The position numbers and the translations under genes were made by a program. This document shows, one piece after another, positions 61,790-64,000 of a stretch of 64,000 nucleotides of DNA. The stretch is from the NCBI RefSeq assembly GCF_000244875.1, contig NC_016791.1, positions 2,609,001 to 2,673,000 on the forward strand, read 5' to 3'. The first letter of the stretch is position 1. Every line of letters starts with the position of its first letter. The notes beneath the pieces are model-generated. The model ran no database searches and was not told where the DNA came from. It was given only the letters and a program-made list of their open reading frames with translations. The DNA comes from Clostridium sp. BNL1100. Lineage in GTDB: Bacteria > Bacillota > Clostridia > Acetivibrionales > DSM-1351.

Positions 61790-63565
61790 TCACCTACCTA
61801 TCTGCGGAATATTTACCACTACTTTTGTACCTACAGATACCTTGCTTTGGTATTTTAAGCCGTACTCACTTCCAAAATTCAATTTTATGCGTTCATTTAC
61901 ATTTCTAATACCAAAATACATGTTCTGATCCTCAACCTCTTCTTCCCCCGCCATTATTCGGTTAAGCTGCTCAGTTTTTTCTTCGCCTATCCCTTCACCG
62001 TTATCTGAGATTTCAAATATAATCTGGTCATCCTTTAAATAGCCGTTTATAACTATAAGACCTTTTTTATCCAGATTTCTTATACCATGATATATAGAAT
62101 TCTCAACAAGTGGCTGTAGTATTAACTTAACAGTTCTAAAATTGTAAATTTCATCATCTATCTCAAACAAATAGTCAAATTTGTAGGAAAATCTAAATTG
62201 CTGTATCATAAGATAGCTTCTGATGTGGTCAATTTCTTCCCTTATAAAAACAACTTCCCTTCCGTGGCTAAGGCTTGTTCTAAAGAACTTGCCCAGGGAA
62301 TCAACAATATCTATAGCATCATCATTCCTATTCTGTTCAAGAAGTCCGATAATAGAATCAAGAGTATTGTAAACAAAATGTGGCTTAATAAGCTCCTGCA
62401 TTGCCTTCATTTCCATAACTCTTATTTTCTGTTGATCGTCTTTGACTTTATCCATAAGCTCCCTTATCTGATTCATCATTTTATTAAAACTGCTTGCCAG
62501 CTGCCCTATTTCATCCCTGGTTCTTATATCCGCATAAATAGACAGATCATTTTCAGAAGCTTGTTTCATGATGCTCCTCAGCTTCCTCATTGGATTTGTC
62601 AGAACAGAGGTAAGATATATGGTAAGCAGTAAAATTATAATGATTATCAAGGTTATAAGCCAGAAAAATACCCCTCTTAGCGTACTGACTTCTCTGGTCA
62701 TCTCAGCTTCAGGAGTAACTCCTATGATTTTCCACCCGGTAATGGCAGATGTCTTATAAGTAATGATATAATTTGTGTTGTTTATGCTGTCTACAAGGCT
62801 TCCATCTCTGCTATCCATAAGCTTAGGATTTTGAGTTATTATATTTGAAAATCCGTGCTTATCCGAGCTCTGTGGGGTAAATACCACTTCACCATCCTTT
62901 TCAAAGAAAACAAAACCTGTTTCACCCAGCTTAATATCACTACAGATTTTTTTCAGGAAATTAACGTCTATATCAATAGCCATAATTCCCATATCTCCTT
63001 TTACAGTGCGGTTCACTGCCTGACCGATGGAAAATACTTTTTTATTCAGAATATTCAAATGTGGCGGCTGTATAGCTACAACATCCTTTTTTTTGGTAAC
63101 CAATTCGCGATATAACGGTTCAGTTGTTATATCTCCCCAGTACCTGCCGTAACAACTTATAGCACTTCCGGAGGGAGACATATATCTTATGTCAACCAAA
63201 TCTGTTTTCATTTGTTTAAGACTGTCAAATGTTTCCCATATTCTTACTGTGTATTTTCTGTTTCCTTCTATATCCCCTGCTTCATTTAATTTTGAATATT
63301 GTTGAAAGTAATAATTGCTTCTTAACCGCATAATATTTTCAATATCACTGATGTAAGTTTCCAGATTTTTGTCAACTCTTTCTATTACCTGTTCCGAATA
63401 GCTTGATACATTTTTGTGGAGGTTTTGCAAATAAAGATGGTATGAAATAAGTCCAAAAATAAGAATAGGAATAAGACCCAAAGCCAGAAAACAAATGGTC
63501 ATTTTGGATCTTATACTGTAAAAACTGAACTTTCTGAACAAACCGAAAAAAAAGTTGTCCTTCAT
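61790..63565 (-). CDS. YesM-type sensor histidine kinase
   Basis: 592 residues from the ATG at 63565. TM1 about 20-40, an extracellular dCache-like sensor (about 45-290, with LGETGFVFFEKDGEVV), TM2 about 295-320, HAMP (NPMRKLRSIMKQ), then the LytS/YesM-type catalytic core: phosphoacceptor His in IKPHFVYNTLDS, N box NSIYHGIRN and G box SDNGEGIG. An ATG at 63583 overlaps the upstream gene. It overlaps or abuts the solute-binding gene, forming a three-component sensor. Confidence 0.95.
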   Translation of the reverse strand: MKDNFFFGLFRKFSFYSIRSKMTICFLALGLIPILIFGLISYHLYLQNLHKNVSSYSEQVIERVDKNLETYISDIENIMRLRSNYYFQQYSKLNEAGDIEGNRKYTVRIWETFDSLKQMKTDLVDIRYMSPSGSAISCYGRYWGDITTEPLYRELVTKKKDVVAIQPPHLNILNKKVFSIGQAVNRTVKGDMGIMAIDIDVNFLKKICSDIKLGETGFVFFEKDGEVVFTPQSSDKHGFSNIITQNPKLMDSRDGSLVDSINNTNYIITYKTSAITGWKIIGVTPEAEMTREVSTLRGVFFWLITLIIIIILLLTIYLTSVLTNPMRKLRSIMKQASENDLSIYADIRTRDEIGQLASSFNKMMNQIRELMDKVKDDQQKIRVMEMKAMQELIKPHFVYNTLDSIIGLLEQNRNDDAIDIVDSLGKFFRTSLSHGREVVFIREEIDHIRSYLMIQQFRFSYKFDYLFEIDDEIYNFRTVKLILQPLVENSIYHGIRNLDKKGLIVINGYLKDDQIIFEISDNGEGIGEEKTEQLNRIMAGEEEVEDQNMYFGIRNVNERIKLNFGSEYGLKYQSKVSVGTKVVVNIPQIGR

Positions 63566-63567
63566 AA

Positions 63568-64000
63568 CTATTTTATCTCCCATCTTTGTTTTCCCTGAAG
63601 GAGTTTAGCAAAATTACTCTTATTACCCAGTTCAAGGCCTGTATCTATAAAACTTGAAGGAATCTTTTCACCCTTAATTGCTTTATACAGATTTTTTATA
63701 CTCAACTCGCCCATCTTATTAAAATTCTGGCCCACCAAAGAATCCGCCAAACCCTTTTCAGCGGCTTCCAGTACCGGATAATAGGTATCTACAAGAATAG
63801 AAATTCCTCCATTTTTACACCATGCATGAAAACCTGGAAGTGATTCCGGCGGCGAAACAAAGGGCCATCCCCCCGTACTAAAAAATACATCCGGAGTATC
63901 CCCTGTCCTAATATGATTTTCAAGCATATCTCCTGCAATATTCACGTCATCATTGCAGTACAGGGTAGCTGTTATATTGAGTTGGATTCCTCCCTCACGA
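63568..64000 (-). CDS. Sugar-binding periplasmic-binding-type protein, partial (5' end outside window)
   Basis: Only the C-terminal 143 residues are present, open to the right edge. It reads as a type-I periplasmic-binding fold: NDDVNIAGDMLENHI, DTPDVFFSTGGWPFVSPPES, and a hinge-side ILVDTYYPVLEAAEKGL. The lipoprotein signal would be beyond the edge. Gene order SBP-kinase-regulator is that of three-component systems such as CuaD-CuaS-CuaR of R. cellulolyticum; identity with that system cannot be shown. Confidence 0.85.
   Translation of the reverse strand, partial: REGGIQLNITATLYCNDDVNIAGDMLENHIRTGDTPDVFFSTGGWPFVSPPESLPGFHAWCKNGGISILVDTYYPVLEAAEKGLADSLVGQNFNKMGELSIKNLYKAIKGEKIPSSFIDTGLELGNKSNFAKLLQGKQRWEIK

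Overview
The window looks like a chromosomal segment of a low-GC, endospore-forming, anaerobic, cellulolytic Clostridia member, most like Ruminiclostridium (the Clostridium cellulolyticum group). The basis is: three secreted proteins with type-I dockerins (cellulosome subunits), a Ger germinant-receptor operon, the Gpr spore protease, a Spo0E-like small protein, a 2-hydroxyacyl-CoA dehydratase activase, and AT-rich intergenic DNA. The species call is inference from gene content, not a database result.

Layout. 1-3617 (minus) is the 5' part of a giant acyl-CoA dehydratase activase that runs off the left edge. 3659-12557 (minus) is a housekeeping block: T-box-controlled hisS-aspS, then hemZ, an MBL-fold hydrolase, dtd, relA and apt. 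A secreted GH43-CBM6-dockerin gene with its own promoter and terminators (12676-14751) sits between apt and recJ. Then come recJ, holA and comEC, followed by an SH3b-NlpC/P60 hydrolase behind a c-di-AMP (ydaO-type) riboswitch and a consensus promoter. 21294-25680 holds an acetyltransferase, a small unknown protein, a Spo0E-like 51-residue protein, and a MarR regulator beside a YhgE/Pip membrane protein, each preceded by the same 13-bp palindrome. 25851-30796 (plus) holds metY, an Lrp/AsnC regulator, rqcH and an aminotransferase. 30882-36583 (minus) holds a VOC protein, a DUF362 protein and a gerA-gerB-gerC operon ending in a 55-residue two-TM protein that fits a germinant-receptor D subunit.

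37152-41446 is a second polysaccharide-degradation island: a GH43_24-like enzyme, an N-terminal-dockerin SGNH/GDSL esterase and an N-terminal-dockerin CE6-like esterase. The last is bracketed by 15-bp inverted repeats. 41696-47017 holds small membrane proteins, tRNA-Leu(GAG), the DEAD-box helicase dbpA with a decayed tRNA-Leu 3'-end copy beyond it, and a RimJ/L-type acetyltransferase. 47206-51124 is a two-gene operon with a perfect consensus promoter, encoding a 780-residue protein I cannot assign and a patatin-like phospholipase. It is the best candidate here for an undescribed system. It is followed by a secreted WG-repeat protein, a divergent NAD+ DNA ligase, an M50B-like membrane peptidase, gpr, rpsT, hemW and a MATE transporter. 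The right edge is a sensory trio: YesN-type response regulator, YesM-type histidine kinase and a truncated sugar-binding protein, the arrangement cellulolytic clostridia use to sense extracellular sugars.

I saw no rRNA, CRISPR array, prophage or complete insertion sequence. Start codons were moved from the longest ORF wherever a Shine-Dalgarno sequence clearly pointed to an internal start.
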